From Gracilaria domingensis (taxonomy: Eukaryota > Rhodophyta > Florideophyceae > Gracilariales > Gracilariaceae): a stretch of DNA of 64,000 nucleotides. The notes below the pieces were generated by a model that had not been told where the DNA came from, did no database searches, and worked only from the letters and a program-made list of their open reading frames with translations. A program made the position numbers and the translations under genes. Of this stretch, positions 22,411-33,964 are shown one piece after another; within the stretch, counting starts at the first letter, position 1, and each line of letters starts with the position of its first letter. Where the stretch lies: assembly GCA_022539475.1 (NCBI GenBank), contig VCMS01000020.1:186001-250000 (forward strand), given 5' to 3'.

Positions 22411-24541
22411 GTGGCCAGAGAAACTGGTGTGCCTCCACCTAGGCCTCCGCTTTCTCGCGCCTCCGTACCTGCAAGCTCGCCTGACAATGAACAGGTCCCG
22501 GAACCCTGGAGAGCCTCGTCAGTCACGTCGGGTCCGATGGCTGCTTCTACGGCAAGGAGCTCCGCCCGTTACGGGTACTCCGGCCACGGAGAGACCAGAC
22601 GATGTTGTTGAAACCCCTAGATACTCGTACCTCGAGGCTCAACTGCGTGTCAGTCAGCTCGCGCAAAACTCGTTGTTCGAGGATCTGCAGTATCTCAGAC
22701 GGAAGCTTGACCAAACTGAAATCGGAGATCCGGCCAATGACATTCGTGTCTTACGTCAAGACGTGAATTCAATTTTGGAAAGTCTGGGTGCACCAGCCGC
22801 TTTTGTTCAAGCTTACCATTCCTCTATTCAGGAGCATCGAACTGAAATCGATCGCCTAACCACTCGGTTGTCTACTCTCGAAGAGATCATCCGGATGGAT
22901 AACGCATCTGATGCGAAGAATGCTAAGGAAGAAGCCTCTAAGAGCTCGGCACGCCAATCTTCGTATCACGGAAATCGACGATCCAAAAAGGAACTCCGTT
23001 ACGACTCGGATTCGTCTAGTTCCAATTCTAGCGTTCGTTCTGCGAAATCTACTTCATCCAGTTCTTCGGACAGTGAGGAAGACCGAGAACGGTATGGGAG
23101 TAGATCCCGCGGGACGAAGTCGAAGGCGACATATGCCACTCAAGGAGTGATTCGCTCTCGCGAGAAAGGTAGACGTCATCTTGGACTCAAGGAGTTGAAA
23201 CCAACGAATCTCCTCTACAGGAAGCTGTTGTCTTATCGTTATTACCGATTGGAGGATTCATCGTCAAGTCGCACCTCGCGAAGCACCTGTAAGGTGAAGG
23301 ACCACATCAGAAGGCTGAATATCGTCTTTACGAAGAAATTCGATGGCGAAGATCCAATTCTGGTACTGGACTTCCTGGCCTGCTTTGTGCAGGAAGCCGA
23401 CATTCTCGGTATGAACGAGGAGCAAGCGTTTCTCGCTTTACCCTATTTTCTGTCACAGATGGCTGAAGATCAGTTTAACTCGGTCGGAGGGTCGTCCCGT
23501 GCATCTGAGGGAGGTATCAGCTGTTGGCCGGAAGCGGTCCAATACCTCCTGAGGTCCTATGCAACAGGAAGCGTGATTCACAACGCGACGCTGGCTCTAC
23601 GAGATACTAAAGAGAAGACTGAAGAGACCAAAACGGTTTACTCAACTCGGTTGAACAAAGCGTTTCATCGCTGTGGAAATGTGTACTCCGCTCAGGAGAG
23701 ATGCACGATGTTCGTGGATGGGTTGGACCCTTCTATCAAGGCTTTGGTGGCGCGATATCGCGAAGAGAAACGCAGGATTACGTATCTGGAACTGGTCCAG
23801 TTTGCCCAAGCGGAGGGCGAAGTCTTGCGTGCTCGGCGTCTACTCCGATCTAGGAAGGTGACCCCGCACTCTATATGGGAGGAACACGGGTACAGGCCCC
23901 CAGGCGGAAATACTGGAGTGCTTCTGTCATTAAGATTTCATTCACGTTTCAAGAAGAATCCTTTAGGAACTCTGCTAATTGAAGAAAATGGTAACATGTT
24001 GAATTTCTATTGAGAGATGGCAAGCCAAAAAATTTGACATGTAATTGCCATTGAAAAGATATTGGAGTACTAAGAAAAAATTGGCACATATAGGAATTGG
24101 ATTGAAAAGCTAATGACAGATAGTTCCGCCTGGGCCGCTCCACTCGCTTACGCGACCAACAGCAGCCGTTTCTCACGCCCAGGATGGGTGAATGCGCAAC
24201 CGCAACGACGGACAGGTGGTAATCGATCTTTCGATAAGTCGGTGACGACCATCTGTCATATTTGTTACCGACCCGGTCATATTGCACCTGTGTGTATGTT
24301 GCCCGCTCGGGAGTTACCGAAAATTGTGGGGTGGTATGAGTCCTTGTCACCAGCTGACCGTGCTCGTGTTCCGAGTAAGAATTATGAAGAGCAAAGGGCC
24401 AAGTTTGGCAATCCTGTTACGGGACAGAACGTTCGAACTGAGCAACCTCGGAACCAGGCTGAACAGGTAACTGTGACCAACCCCGAACCCGGGAATTCTG
24501 TTTCCCACTCTGAGCAGAGTTTGCCGTCGTCGGCCAACCCC
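22411..24541 (+). pseudogene. Gag of the chromovirus, interrupted by a small insertion
   Basis: Gag begins near 22411 in one frame and shifts to a second at about 22600, which runs to 23922. It contains a Ser/Asp-rich low-complexity region (about 22990-23080) and a retrotransposon-gag-like helical domain (about 23300-23850). A 198-bp inverted-repeat element then interrupts it. Gag resumes at about 24121 and carries a CCHC knuckle (CHICYRPGHIAPVC) before ending at 24556. The frame changes show the gene is dead. It would have formed the particle and bound element RNA. Confidence 0.75.
23923..24120. repeat. 198-bp MITE-like insertion in gag
   Basis: AT-rich sequence bounded by inverted TCTGTCATTA / TAATGACAGA ends, interrupting an otherwise coding gag. 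No protein is encoded and no clear target duplication is seen, so the exact family is unknown. Confidence 0.6.
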
Positions 24542-24558
24542 GCCCAGAAAAACTAAAC

Positions 24559-27500
24559 TTGGGAGTTCCCCCTGCGGGAGGGGCGTCTCCTGAGCCGAAG
24601 TCTGAGACGCCCGAGGAGCCGCCGCTTCGCTCCCAGGTCACTTTCCTTAAAAGGAAGATCTTTACGAGGAAGATGGCTCAATCTGACGTGGACTCAGAGC
24701 TTTTAACACTTCTCCGTCGCCCGTGGGTACTGTCCCGAAATTTCCGTAACCCGGATAGAGTCTTTGTGATGGCCAAAAGGAATTATAAGGTTTACGCCGA
24801 CCTCTGCTTATCACACCAGTTTATGGTTCGTCAACTGTCTGTGTTAGACACGGGCGCTGCGCCCAATCTCATTCACTCTTTTAGTGCCCCCGACACTTCG
24901 GGAATTCGTTCGCTATGGTCCAGGCTTGGATATCGCTGACGCGAACAGTAACCCGTTGCGCACGGTTGGTTACTTAACTCTCACAGTGAGACTTGGCACC
25001 TACGTGGTGAAACTTGACTTTGTTGTCTGCGATTCACTCGCTGCACCGGTTATACTCGGTTGTGATTTTTGCGACCGCTTTGTCGAAGCGATACGCCAAA
25101 GGGCGAAAACCGTGGAAATGGAAGACGGTACAACCATTCCGATCGTTCGGAAGCCGTTGAGGCGCGCAATCCAGAAGCGCGTTCCATTACCTGTGGTTCA
25201 GGAGGTTCCAAACGTGGATCCGAAATCAACAAAGCTTCGCATAGCGAAATCCTTTTAAATCCCACCAGAATCCCAGATATGGGTGCAGTGCGTCTCCAAA
25301 CAACATGGAATTCGACTAGTTCAACCGTCTTCATCGTTGTACGATGAGCGACAGCTCGCTTTAGCTAATGGTGTTCTTTCTATCGAGCCCGATCAACCTT
25401 TCAAGGTACTGGTTGCCAACTTTGGCAAAACCACTCAGTGGCTAGTCAAACACCAGGTACTGGGTTCGGTCCTGCCGCATCCGAAGGCGCTCGTACAGAC
25501 GAGAATCCCAACGTCCGAGGTTCTCGGTGTGCCCGAAGCTAGGAAGCGGGAGGTGCGTCCTGAAAACTCTGTTTTGTCGGATTCCTCCAGAAAGAGAAAC
25601 TCCGCGGTACCGGAAGCAGTTGGTACTGAAGAGATGAACCTAGTTAGTTCGGGCCACGAACGACCATTCATTCCGGTTAAATCAGCGCTACCCCCTGGCA
25701 CAGAACAGACGAATCCTGTTGAGGAATTAGAGAAGTTGAATCTGGACCATATCCCCGCGTCTCATCGCGAGAAGTTGCGAGACATGCTCAGAGAATTTAC
25801 TCCCATGTGGGACAGTTCCCTTGGAACAATTGGAATTACGGAGCACCGTATTGATTTGCTCCCAGATACTCGCCCAATCGCGCAACACCCGTATTGGGCA
25901 GGCCTGAAAGCGGAGGAAGAAGAAAAGTCTCAAGTCGAGAAGATGCTACGAGCCGACGTCATTGAGCCAGCTCAGTCGTCATGGGCATCGCCCGTTGTAC
26001 TTGTTCCGAAGTCGGATGGATCGTGGCGTTTTTGCATCGATTACAGGCGACTTAACGCCGTTACCGTCGAAGACGTGTATCTAATTCCACGGATGGATGG
26101 TAACATCGACTCGCTGGGAAGCGCCAGAATATTTACCGCCCTTGACGCCAATTGGGGTTACTGGCAGGTTCCAATTCGAAAGGAAGAACGCGACAAGACC
26201 GCGTTTGTATGTCACCAAGGACTGCACCGTTTCAAACGGATGCCCTTCGGGCTAACGAATGCTCCCGCTACGTTTCAGCGCGCGATTGACATTCTGTTGG
26301 CCAAATTCAAGTGGAAGACTTGTCTTGTGTACTTGGACGACATTTTCGTATTTTCCAACAGTATGGATAAACATATGTCCCATGTGAGGGAAGTGATGCA
26401 AGTTCTGCGTTACGCAGGTGTTACCTTGAAGCTCAAGAAATGCGAATTCTTTACCGACTCGGTGAAATACCTGGGCCACATTATCCGCCCAGGGAAACTC
26501 TCGGTCGACGAGGTAAGGGTGAAGTCGCTGAAGGAAGCGAAACATCCGACAACTCAAACGGAACTCCGATCATTTCTCGGTTTTTGTAATGTCTACCGTC
26601 CGTTCGTCCCGAATTTCGCTGATACTGCAGCTCCTCTCAACTCTCTCCTCAGGAAAGGACAGCCAGTTCAACTGGAACCATTCGGCGATGGGGAAGCATC
26701 TGCCTTTTCGTCGTTAATCGACGCTGTTACGTTTCCGCCGATTTTGGCATTGCCCACTCCAGGGCTTCCATATGAAGTTGATACTGATTCCAGGGACCAC
26801 CAAGTGGGGTGTGTCTTGCTTCAAGTCTCGAAGGAAGGCGAGCGACGTCCAGTTGGATACTGGTCCCGTTCATTGAACGTGCATGAGCGTAATTACTCAG
26901 TCTCTGAGAAAGAGTGTCTCACTGTCGTTTTGGCGCTGTCTACCTTCAGACCCTATCTCATGGGAACCCATTTTCAGGTACATACGGATCATTCGGCTCT
27001 CCGCTGGCTTATGGAGATCTCCGAGCCGTCGTGTCGCCTTATGCGTTGGCGTCTCCGTCTATCGGAATTTGATTTTGATGTCCGGTACAAACGGGGCACC
27101 CTGAATATGCAGGCTGATGCGCTTTCCCGCTTAGGAACGTCTGGAGAAGCAGAACCTGTCAACGACGACGACATACCATGCTTCTTGGTAGAAGACTGGG
27201 AGGAAGAATCCGAAATTACGGATGACGTCTGTGACGATATTCTCGCCTCAGAAACGGACGAGCCACCGCCTGGCTCATTTGAACCCATTACCGCTGAAGA
27301 GGTAATACGTGAACAACACGGGGATCCTTTCTGTACTCAGATAAGGGCCCGACTCAACGGGGGATTCAAGATACCCTTTCTAACCAACGACCAGGGATTC
27401 CTTGCTAGGATTGTTGGGCCACGTCCTCAAATTGTGGTTCCACACTGCCTACAATGGAGGGTTCTCCATATATCCCACTATGCAAAGATTGGGGGACACC

Positions 27501-28140
27501 CTGGTGTCAGGAAGTTGTATCTAACTCTCCGAAGAGACTTTTATTGGCCAGCTATGGCATTCGACTGCTACGCAGTACGCCGTTCATGCACGGAATGCGC
27601 CAAGAACAACGTCAAACTCCGACGAAATTCTAAGTCGATGACGCTGTTCCCAGCCTGGGCTCCTTTGAAGTTCGTCGTTATCGGCATTCTGGGGGAATAA
27701 TTCGAACCGCACGCGGTCACAGGTACCTCCTGGTTATCACGGACAGGTTTTCGAAGCTAATTCGAACGGTTCCGTTGAAACGGATCACTGCAGCAGCAGT
27801 TTCACAAGCGTTTGTGACGCATTGGGTCTGCAATTACGGGCCACCCGTTAATCTGCTCTCAGACAATGGCTCGCAGTTTGCGTCAAAGTTCTTTATGGAC
27901 GTATGCCGTATCTTGGATGTCAAGAATTTGTTTACAACAACCTATCATCCCCAGTGTAATGGGCAGGTAGAACGATTTAATCCTACAATGCTTATCGCAT
28001 TACGATCCTATGTTGCGGATCACCCAAAGGATTGGGACGTGTACACCGACGCTATTACGTACGCGTATAACACCCAGGTGCATCGGGTAACGAAGCTTTC
28101 GCCGTTTGAACTCGTTCTTTCGAGATACCGCCACCGGTAG
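24559..28140 (+). pseudogene. Protease-RT-RNase H-integrase of the chromovirus
   Basis: Protease has LDTGAAPNLI (about 24845). A frame change near 24930 and one TAA at 25256 precede a long open RT/RNase H section (25283-27700). RT shows the FCIDYRRLN block, the KRMPFGLTNAPATF block and the catalytic YLDD (about 26329). RNase H includes EVDTDSRD and a VHTDHSAL motif. Integrase has an H-x-x-H...C-x2-C finger (about 27470-27600), a stop/frameshift at 27700, then the core with Asp in ITDRFSK, SDNGSQF and Glu in GQVERF. At least three shifts or stops disable it. The order PR-RT-RH-IN is Ty3/Gypsy. Confidence 0.88.
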
Positions 28141-28149
28141 CAATCCAAT

Positions 28150-29637
28150 CACAACCGACGCTAGCGTCTTTCCCGTCACCACGGATGTAGAAGGACACCT
28201 GGAAAAATTGGTTAACCAAGATGGTAACGGTAGGCCGGAAGGCCATGGAAAAGGCTCAGCTTACGTACAAGCGTAATTTCGATCGCCGAATTCGCGGTAC
28301 CCCAGTGTTGGTCGAGCGCAACAGCTTTGTCTTCCTTCGGAAGGATTATTATAATCCTGACAAGGAAAAGAGACATAAGCTCTCCCCAATCGCTGATGGA
28401 CCATATCGCGTCATTTCCGTCAATCCGGATACCGTCGTACTCGACATTGATGGGCGTCATGAACGAATCTCGCGCGACCGCGTTGTGCCCCCCCCCCCAA
28501 CGCCACCCACCGCAACCGGACCCACCTCAACCAATACCCAATCAGGGGATCCTCAACAGGAGACAGAACCGTCAACAGCCGCTACACTACCGTCGCGCCT
28601 GGCGATTCTTCCGCACCCGGATGGAGGATTAATTGATCTACCTACAGCAGGTACTTATGACCACAGAACTGAACTTCCTACTACTTGGACGAATTCCAAC
28701 GACTCTGCACGAGTATTTACAAGAGTAACCCCCCACCCCATCTCCTGATGGAGCCCGTGGCGCCACCTAAGGAGGGGGAGGATACCGCAGCTGCTGCGAA
28801 TGGCACTGACGCTCCGGTGTCGCCCGGTTCCCCAACCACGGGAAATGTGATCCACACTGACAACCCAGTCGCTCCCGTGGGAGAATCTAGTGGCACAGTT
28901 GCCTTGTCGCACCCCAACCGTGAGGACTCCGCCGTATCGGTCTCCGTTACCACGGAACGTGCCCGCGAGAGGCGCGACGCTGCCGCAGAAGCAGCTACCC
29001 ACTCTGGGACCTCTAACCGCTTGAACTCGCGTATCCGCGCTGAGAAGCATAGCCGAACTGTGAAAACGGTTTGCGCTGATCCGGACAAGGCGCTGCACGC
29101 GGAAGAATAGCATTGCAACCCTGAAATAGGAAGCCTCGTGAACGAGTTAGGCTGAGTATTACCACTCATTATGGATTCCCTTGTGGGATTTTTAACGCTT
29201 TCTTGGAAGCCGACACTCTACAGTGTGAACCACATCGCGTGTGGAAACTTGGAACTCCGCCACCACTGCAAGAAGTGCAATCTCCGTGACACGGGGCCAC
29301 AGAACCAGGCGCGTGCCACGCGACGCACGTTACAACGTGAAAAGCCCTAATGAGCGGTCGGCGACCTTTCGCGAACGGATGGCCGAGCATGGCACGCGCA
29401 CGATTGTCGTGGTCGCCAATCTGTGGCGTAGAGCCAATCAGAGCTCTTGGCACAAGCCCCGTGGACCAGGTGAACCGCCGCCCTGCCAAGGGAGTGCCGT
29501 ACGCACCTCCGTCACCGAAACGGTTATCCCCGTGAAGGCCGGGAGATTCGTCAACCGGAAGTACTACCGTTTGTCAGTCTCTCGACTCTCGTCGAATAAC
29601 GTGATACCGGTGGACTCGTCTTATTGAGAGCTTTGCA
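28150..29637 (+). pseudogene. Integrase C-terminal region and extended tail of the chromovirus
   Basis: After another frame change the reading at 28221-28748 shows the GPY/F-like module (ADGPYRVISV, about 28396) known from chromoviral integrases, then a Pro/Thr-rich linker including a C-homopolymer at about 28489-28498 that may itself cause slippage. Further frames (28685-29110, 29241-29627) continue a low-complexity tail with no recognisable domain. I infer that the tail links integrase to the distal chromodomain. Confidence 0.55.
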
Positions 29638-29825
29638 ACTACCTCTCTAGCTCGAGGATAGGACGCGTAGGACGCGAGTTACAGTACGGCCGCCACAGCG
29701 GAATGCATGGAAAATCGCCGAAGTAAGCCCGTCTCCAACGCTCGGGAAGATTCACCTGCGTGATTTTAGGCAGCTACATAACCTCTCCACGTGAAACTGC
29801 GTCAAGCAGGAGTGACACATACGCC

Positions 29826-30059
29826 ATGGAGTCCCGCGAACGGGAAGTGTTCCCACAAGAATTGGTTATCTAACGCATCGTGAGTCACGTCGTGAACCCC
29901 GATGGGGAGACTGAATACCAAGTTCGTTGGTACGGATACTCCCCTGAGGAGGATACTTTCGAGCCGATCAAACATCTGCCTCGATCGAAGGTTCTCGCCT
30001 ACTACCAGCGCAAGCGCTTACCGCCACCGCCAAACTTGGACGCAGCCCAGGTAGGGTAA
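29826..30059 (+). pseudogene. Chromodomain of the LTR retrotransposon
   Basis: From ATG 29826 (one TAA at 29871) the frame reads RIVSHVV, then EYQVRWYGYSPEEDTFEP and IKHLP, ending at 30059. The Y-x-V-[KR]-W-x-GY-x-x-x-x-x-T-[WF]-E-P pattern is the chromodomain signature, with Phe in place of the usual Trp before Glu-Pro. In chromoviruses this domain follows integrase and can steer insertion to marked chromatin. The frame is too short and broken to be called automatically. Confidence 0.8.
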
Positions 30060-30377
30060 CAGTACTACTGTGCCGCGAGGTGAACCGACGGGCCCACTTG
30101 TGGGAGAATAATTGATGGTATTACCAAGAAGTTTGGGTTGTTCCTACGGAAGGAAGTATCGAAGGGATGAAAGAAGAAAGATGATTTCCGTCTAACGGAC
30201 TTCGATTTATCGGAAAGAAGCGAACTAACATCTAACGGTCCATGTGAACATGTCGTGAAGCTACACGCGTAACGGAGAACCGTATTGGAACGATGGTGCG
30301 CCAAAGGCATTGAACCGTAATCCGGTTACGTCGGTGTTCTCGGAAGTGGAAAAGTGAGTGTTAGTTGTGGAATAGTT

Positions 30378-30389
30378 GCTAGTTTAGGC
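30378..30389 (+). repeat. Left terminal inverted repeat of the nested transposon
   Basis: GCTAGTTTAGGC, complementary to 45148-45159 and preceded by GTT at 30375-30377. The AACTAGC core is the same motif that is reiterated at the right end. Confidence 0.65.
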
Positions 30390-30739
30390 CCTGAAATGGG
30401 CGCGCGAGGGGGTAGGCCGCGCTGGCACCCAAAAAATTAACAAAATTTGGAATAATGTATTCCACTTTACGTAATTTTTTCTTCAGTTCCTCTAGTTTTT
30501 TAGCAGGTTCCGTTTGCCTTCAACCAGAACTGCATCCTTTTCCAGGAACCTCTCCGTTTATTTCACTCGCGCTAGTTTTCCTACCGGTTCCATTCAGGAA
30601 CACAGTGCACATCCCAACAACTTCCCCACCATACCCGTTCCATGCCACACGCACTCAGCTCCAGGGACCCTCAAACCAACTGAAGCACACATCAAAACAT
30701 TTTACTCATCACGCTTTTCAGTCTCCGTATCCTCAAACG

Positions 30740-31564
30740 TCATCTCCTAAAAGTTTTGCGCGCAGCTCTGCCCATTCTCCTACACGCGCCTCCCTCCCAT
30801 ACGGCTCCCCACGCCCCCACCCTTTTATCCTCCTGCTCCTCCAGAGTCCTCTCCGCCAGCAGCGCCCCTTCGTTCTTCTCAACCCTCGCCACCCCTCTCC
30901 TTCTCTTCTTCAAACGGCTCCACCCGCCCTCTTCCTCACCACCATCAACATCCCTCTTGTTCCCTCTACCACTCTTCGGCATCACCGGCGAACCTTGCCT
31001 ACCACCTCCCGCCGCCCCCTTCAAGAACCCCTTCATGTCCATCACCTGTCGCATCAGCCCCTCCAGGACTTCCACCCTCCCCTTCAACTTCCTATTCTCC
31101 TCCCTGACATCAGCAACCTCCTTCGCCAAACACTCTACCATCCCCTCACCATGCCTCTTCATCTCCATCCTCACCACCTTCAACCCTCCTCGCACGGTAG
31201 ATATCACCTCCAGCGATACTCCATCCTCAGAAACGCTCAGTACAGCACCTCCCATCTCTACCACCTTATTCCTCAGAAAGTCATCCACCTCCTCCTTCAC
31301 CCCAATCCCCATCAACTTCATGCGCTCCTTCATCTCCTCCGCAAACCACTTCGGCGGCGGTGCTCCCTCCCCACCCCCACTCCCCATCTCCATCCCAATC
31401 CCCAGCTGGCTCAAGTGCACCGCCCTCCTCTCACCCCCCGCCTCAGCCTCCCCTACTTCCTCTTCCAAAGGCGTCCCCGATATCTCCCTCACCACCTCCT
31501 TCCTCTCAAGCAGCGCCAAGAGCTCCTCGTCCTTCACATACCCATTTGACATTACGCAGTACAC
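30740..31564 (-). CDS. Coiled-coil, basic-tailed protein (hypothetical)
   Basis: An uninterrupted 274-codon frame; the open frames on the opposite strand are Pro/Ser/Thr-rich and look like shadows. The N-terminal half is acidic, a leucine/valine heptad-like segment (about residues 155-195, around VREENRKLKGRVEVLEGLM) predicts a coiled coil, and the C-terminal 80 residues contain clustered Arg/Lys (LKKRRRG). No known domain is recognised. As the last gene at the left end of the nested transposon it is probably cargo or an accessory DNA-binding protein. The start could be at residue 6. Confidence 0.55.
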   Translation of the reverse strand: MYCVMSNGYVKDEELLALLERKEVVREISGTPLEEEVGEAEAGGERRAVHLSQLGIGMEMGSGGGEGAPPPKWFAEEMKERMKLMGIGVKEEVDDFLRNKVVEMGGAVLSVSEDGVSLEVISTVRGGLKVVRMEMKRHGEGMVECLAKEVADVREENRKLKGRVEVLEGLMRQVMDMKGFLKGAAGGGRQGSPVMPKSGRGNKRDVDGGEEEGGWSRLKKRRRGVARVEKNEGALLAERTLEEQEDKRVGAWGAVWEGGACRRMGRAARKTFRR

Positions 31565-31972
31565 GAACGAGCGCGTTCTTAGACAAAATACAACAGCGCG
31601 AATTGTGCCACGAAAGAAAACGCGATTCCAACGACCAGGATCCGGACCCCCACACAGCCCACGCGCATGCCCTTTTCGTCGGAAATACTTTCATCTCGTT
31701 TTCACCCCAACGCACTCCCCCGTGGACACTCAATAACCATCCAATGACCATCCCTACGCCTCGAAACCCCTCAACGTGTACCACCCCGCTCCAAACCATA
31801 CTTCTTCTTCTTCAGTATGGTTCACTAATCCTGATTGCGAACTAGTAGGAAAACTACACAAGTACTTTTCTCTCACGAAGGGCAAAACTACACGACAGGT
31901 AACTTTCTCTCCTGAAAAAGGCCAAAATCTTTGACGGTCACTGCTCGAACCATACGGTACTCATCTATATGG
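31565..31972. other. Intergenic region, nothing recognised
   Basis: Between two minus-strand genes of the nested transposon. It contains TTCTTCTTC-type low complexity near 31800 and a GGCAAAACTACAC...GGCCAAAA near-repeat at 31880-31925, but no gene. Confidence 0.35.
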
Positions 31973-33196
31973 TCAGGGCTTCACACAACAACCAAAGATA
32001 AAGCTCCAGAAGCCTCTCATATCCCCCAACAACCTTTCTTTCTTCAAACTCAACCAGTTCAATCTTAAACAAACCTCTCTCTCAGTAACACCCTTCAATA
32101 AAAAAAGATGTTTACTAAAATGTATTCTTTCTACCATACAAACTTTACTTACAAAGCGACGCCGCTCTCTTCCATTCACAGCATAAAGCCCTTCCCACAC
32201 ACTTCTTACTAACGCCCTTTGTTGTTGCTCAGCAACCGAATACATTATAATTAGAACAACAAAAACACTGTTTCCCAGTACTGGCGGTACCCCACGGCTG
32301 ATACGTTTCTGTAAACTCTCCGAAAATGAATCGCTCACCAATTGCGCACTCACAATGGGAACAAATCTCTGGAAGAACGGGTTCACCGCCTTTCCAATCC
32401 CGTTCATGAACAGTATTGACTTCAATGTGCTCCTTCCGCTCTGCACAACTATGTGAAACACATTGGCCACTGTTCGCCTCTCTTGCGGCAAATCCATAAC
32501 ATGATTCGAAACATTCCTTGTGCTCCACAGCACAAGCCATCTCTGCAGACAATAGTTACCCAGTCCCAACAGAAACCCTCCAGAAGAAAAGGCAACAGTG
32601 TTAATCTTAATCGCATTTAAAAGCGTTCTCCCTTCCGGAAAGAAATGAAAACTCAGAGCAATGCAAATGTTCACAAACAACAATCCACTTTGCGTAAACA
32701 CATTAAATGCATTCAGTGACACAGCCCAAATCCCAAGCCGACGTTCAGATTGAAAGTCCTCTGTCGCCACCGAACCAAACAACCCCTCGGGCATACATTG
32801 CAAACCATTTATAAACAACACATGCGATAGCGATTCTATTACCGCTACCGTCACGACCTTTCATGTATACGCGCTCACAGAACCGTCCTCCGACATAAGC
32901 ACATGCACAACTGCCGGTTTTATCATTCCATACAACAAAAAAAGAGCAAGCATCCACAACACACAATACAACAACAACGAATCCCCACAAATCTGGCCAC
33001 CCAGTCGCTTCAGGCAACCATGCTTCTCCCTTTCATGTGCGGAACGAAGGCATCTGGTGAAGTGCACCTTACCAGACAAAACGGGATAGAAATCCGGACC
33101 CTCCAACAACATTTCTTCACTATCAACATGCTCTGAAATGAACTTGCACAATTCACTCATCTCTCTTGCCAACCCCCAGTTTCGTACGTCCCTCAC
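31973..33196 (-). pseudogene. Multi-spanning membrane protein with an in-frame TGA
   Basis: Two frames (33196-32861 and 32854-31973) are in the same register, separated by a single TGA at 32863-32861. Read through, they give about 407 residues. Hydrophobic segments occur near LLLYCVLWMLALFLLYGM, near GLLFVNICIALSFHFF and near SVFVVLIIMYSVA, suggesting at least three membrane spans, with a basic C-terminus. I do not recognise the family. The TGA may be a point mutation or a sequencing error. It lies inside the nested transposon and so is probable cargo. Confidence 0.5.
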
Positions 33197-33243
33197 ATTT
33201 CTCTCAACTGCCCCCTTCCTGTTACTCTGTCAAACGTTAACAA

Positions 33244-33849
33244 TTAATCTCTGTTGAATTTAAATTCAATTCTATCAGGGTACAATAGGAGCTGCACTTT
33301 ACATGGCACCCCAACCCCTGTACCTGCACTAGGTAGCATGAACATGGATTCTTTCGCCCTGTACATTGCACCATCTATTCTAATCTGACTTTTATTGCAG
33401 AGTCTGGTTTCTATTGATTCACCCAAACAAGATAAACAGAAATGCTTATATGGATACATTTTGAAACGGTATATCTCCACACACCCATTGTTTGCAAACC
33501 AATCGCCCTTTTATGAATACATTCTCCTCTCATATAAGACCTCAACACCTTTTTGGAGCACACAATACTACGAATTATAGTGGTCACCATAAGCTTTAAC
33601 GTTGTTCCAAAACCAGTTTCTCCAAAAAAACCGTACGGAAAGTCCAAAAGGAAATATTACATCATCCAACCGCTTACCTCTCGAATTTCACTACGCTCCT
33701 GCCATTTTCATATCTAAACTTCTGCCTACTTTCCCATTTTTTATGAAATATGTTCCTATGAGTCATATACTGCGAACCTTTACTCTTCGATACTTTTTGA
33801 CAGGAACCACTGTTTCACGCCCCCGTTCTAGTAAGTACTCATAAATCAT
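33244..33849 (-). pseudogene. Broken frame upstream of the membrane-protein gene
   Basis: From ATG 33849 one register stays protein-like to 33244, with about five stops and no shift needed. Readable pieces include VVPVKKYRRVKVRSI, IGTYFIKNGKVGRSL and KHFCLSCLGESIETRL. It ends 47 bases before the next frame's ATG, in a different register, so it may be the N-terminal part of the same decayed gene joined by a frameshift, or a separate dead gene. No family recognised. Confidence 0.4.
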
Positions 33850-33964
33850 GTTGCCATCAGAAAGGAACTGGAGACTCCTGTGTCTCAAACTCTATTACAC
33901 TAGCCACCCAGTTCAACCCACATGACATTGCCCTCCCCTCCAAGAGCCAAAGAGAATCCTTTCA

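Noticed and set aside
30455-31736. Long plus-strand frames rich in Pro, Ser, Thr and His
   Set aside because: They are the complement of the 274-codon minus-strand gene; composition is driven by CTC/CCT repeats and no domain is visible.
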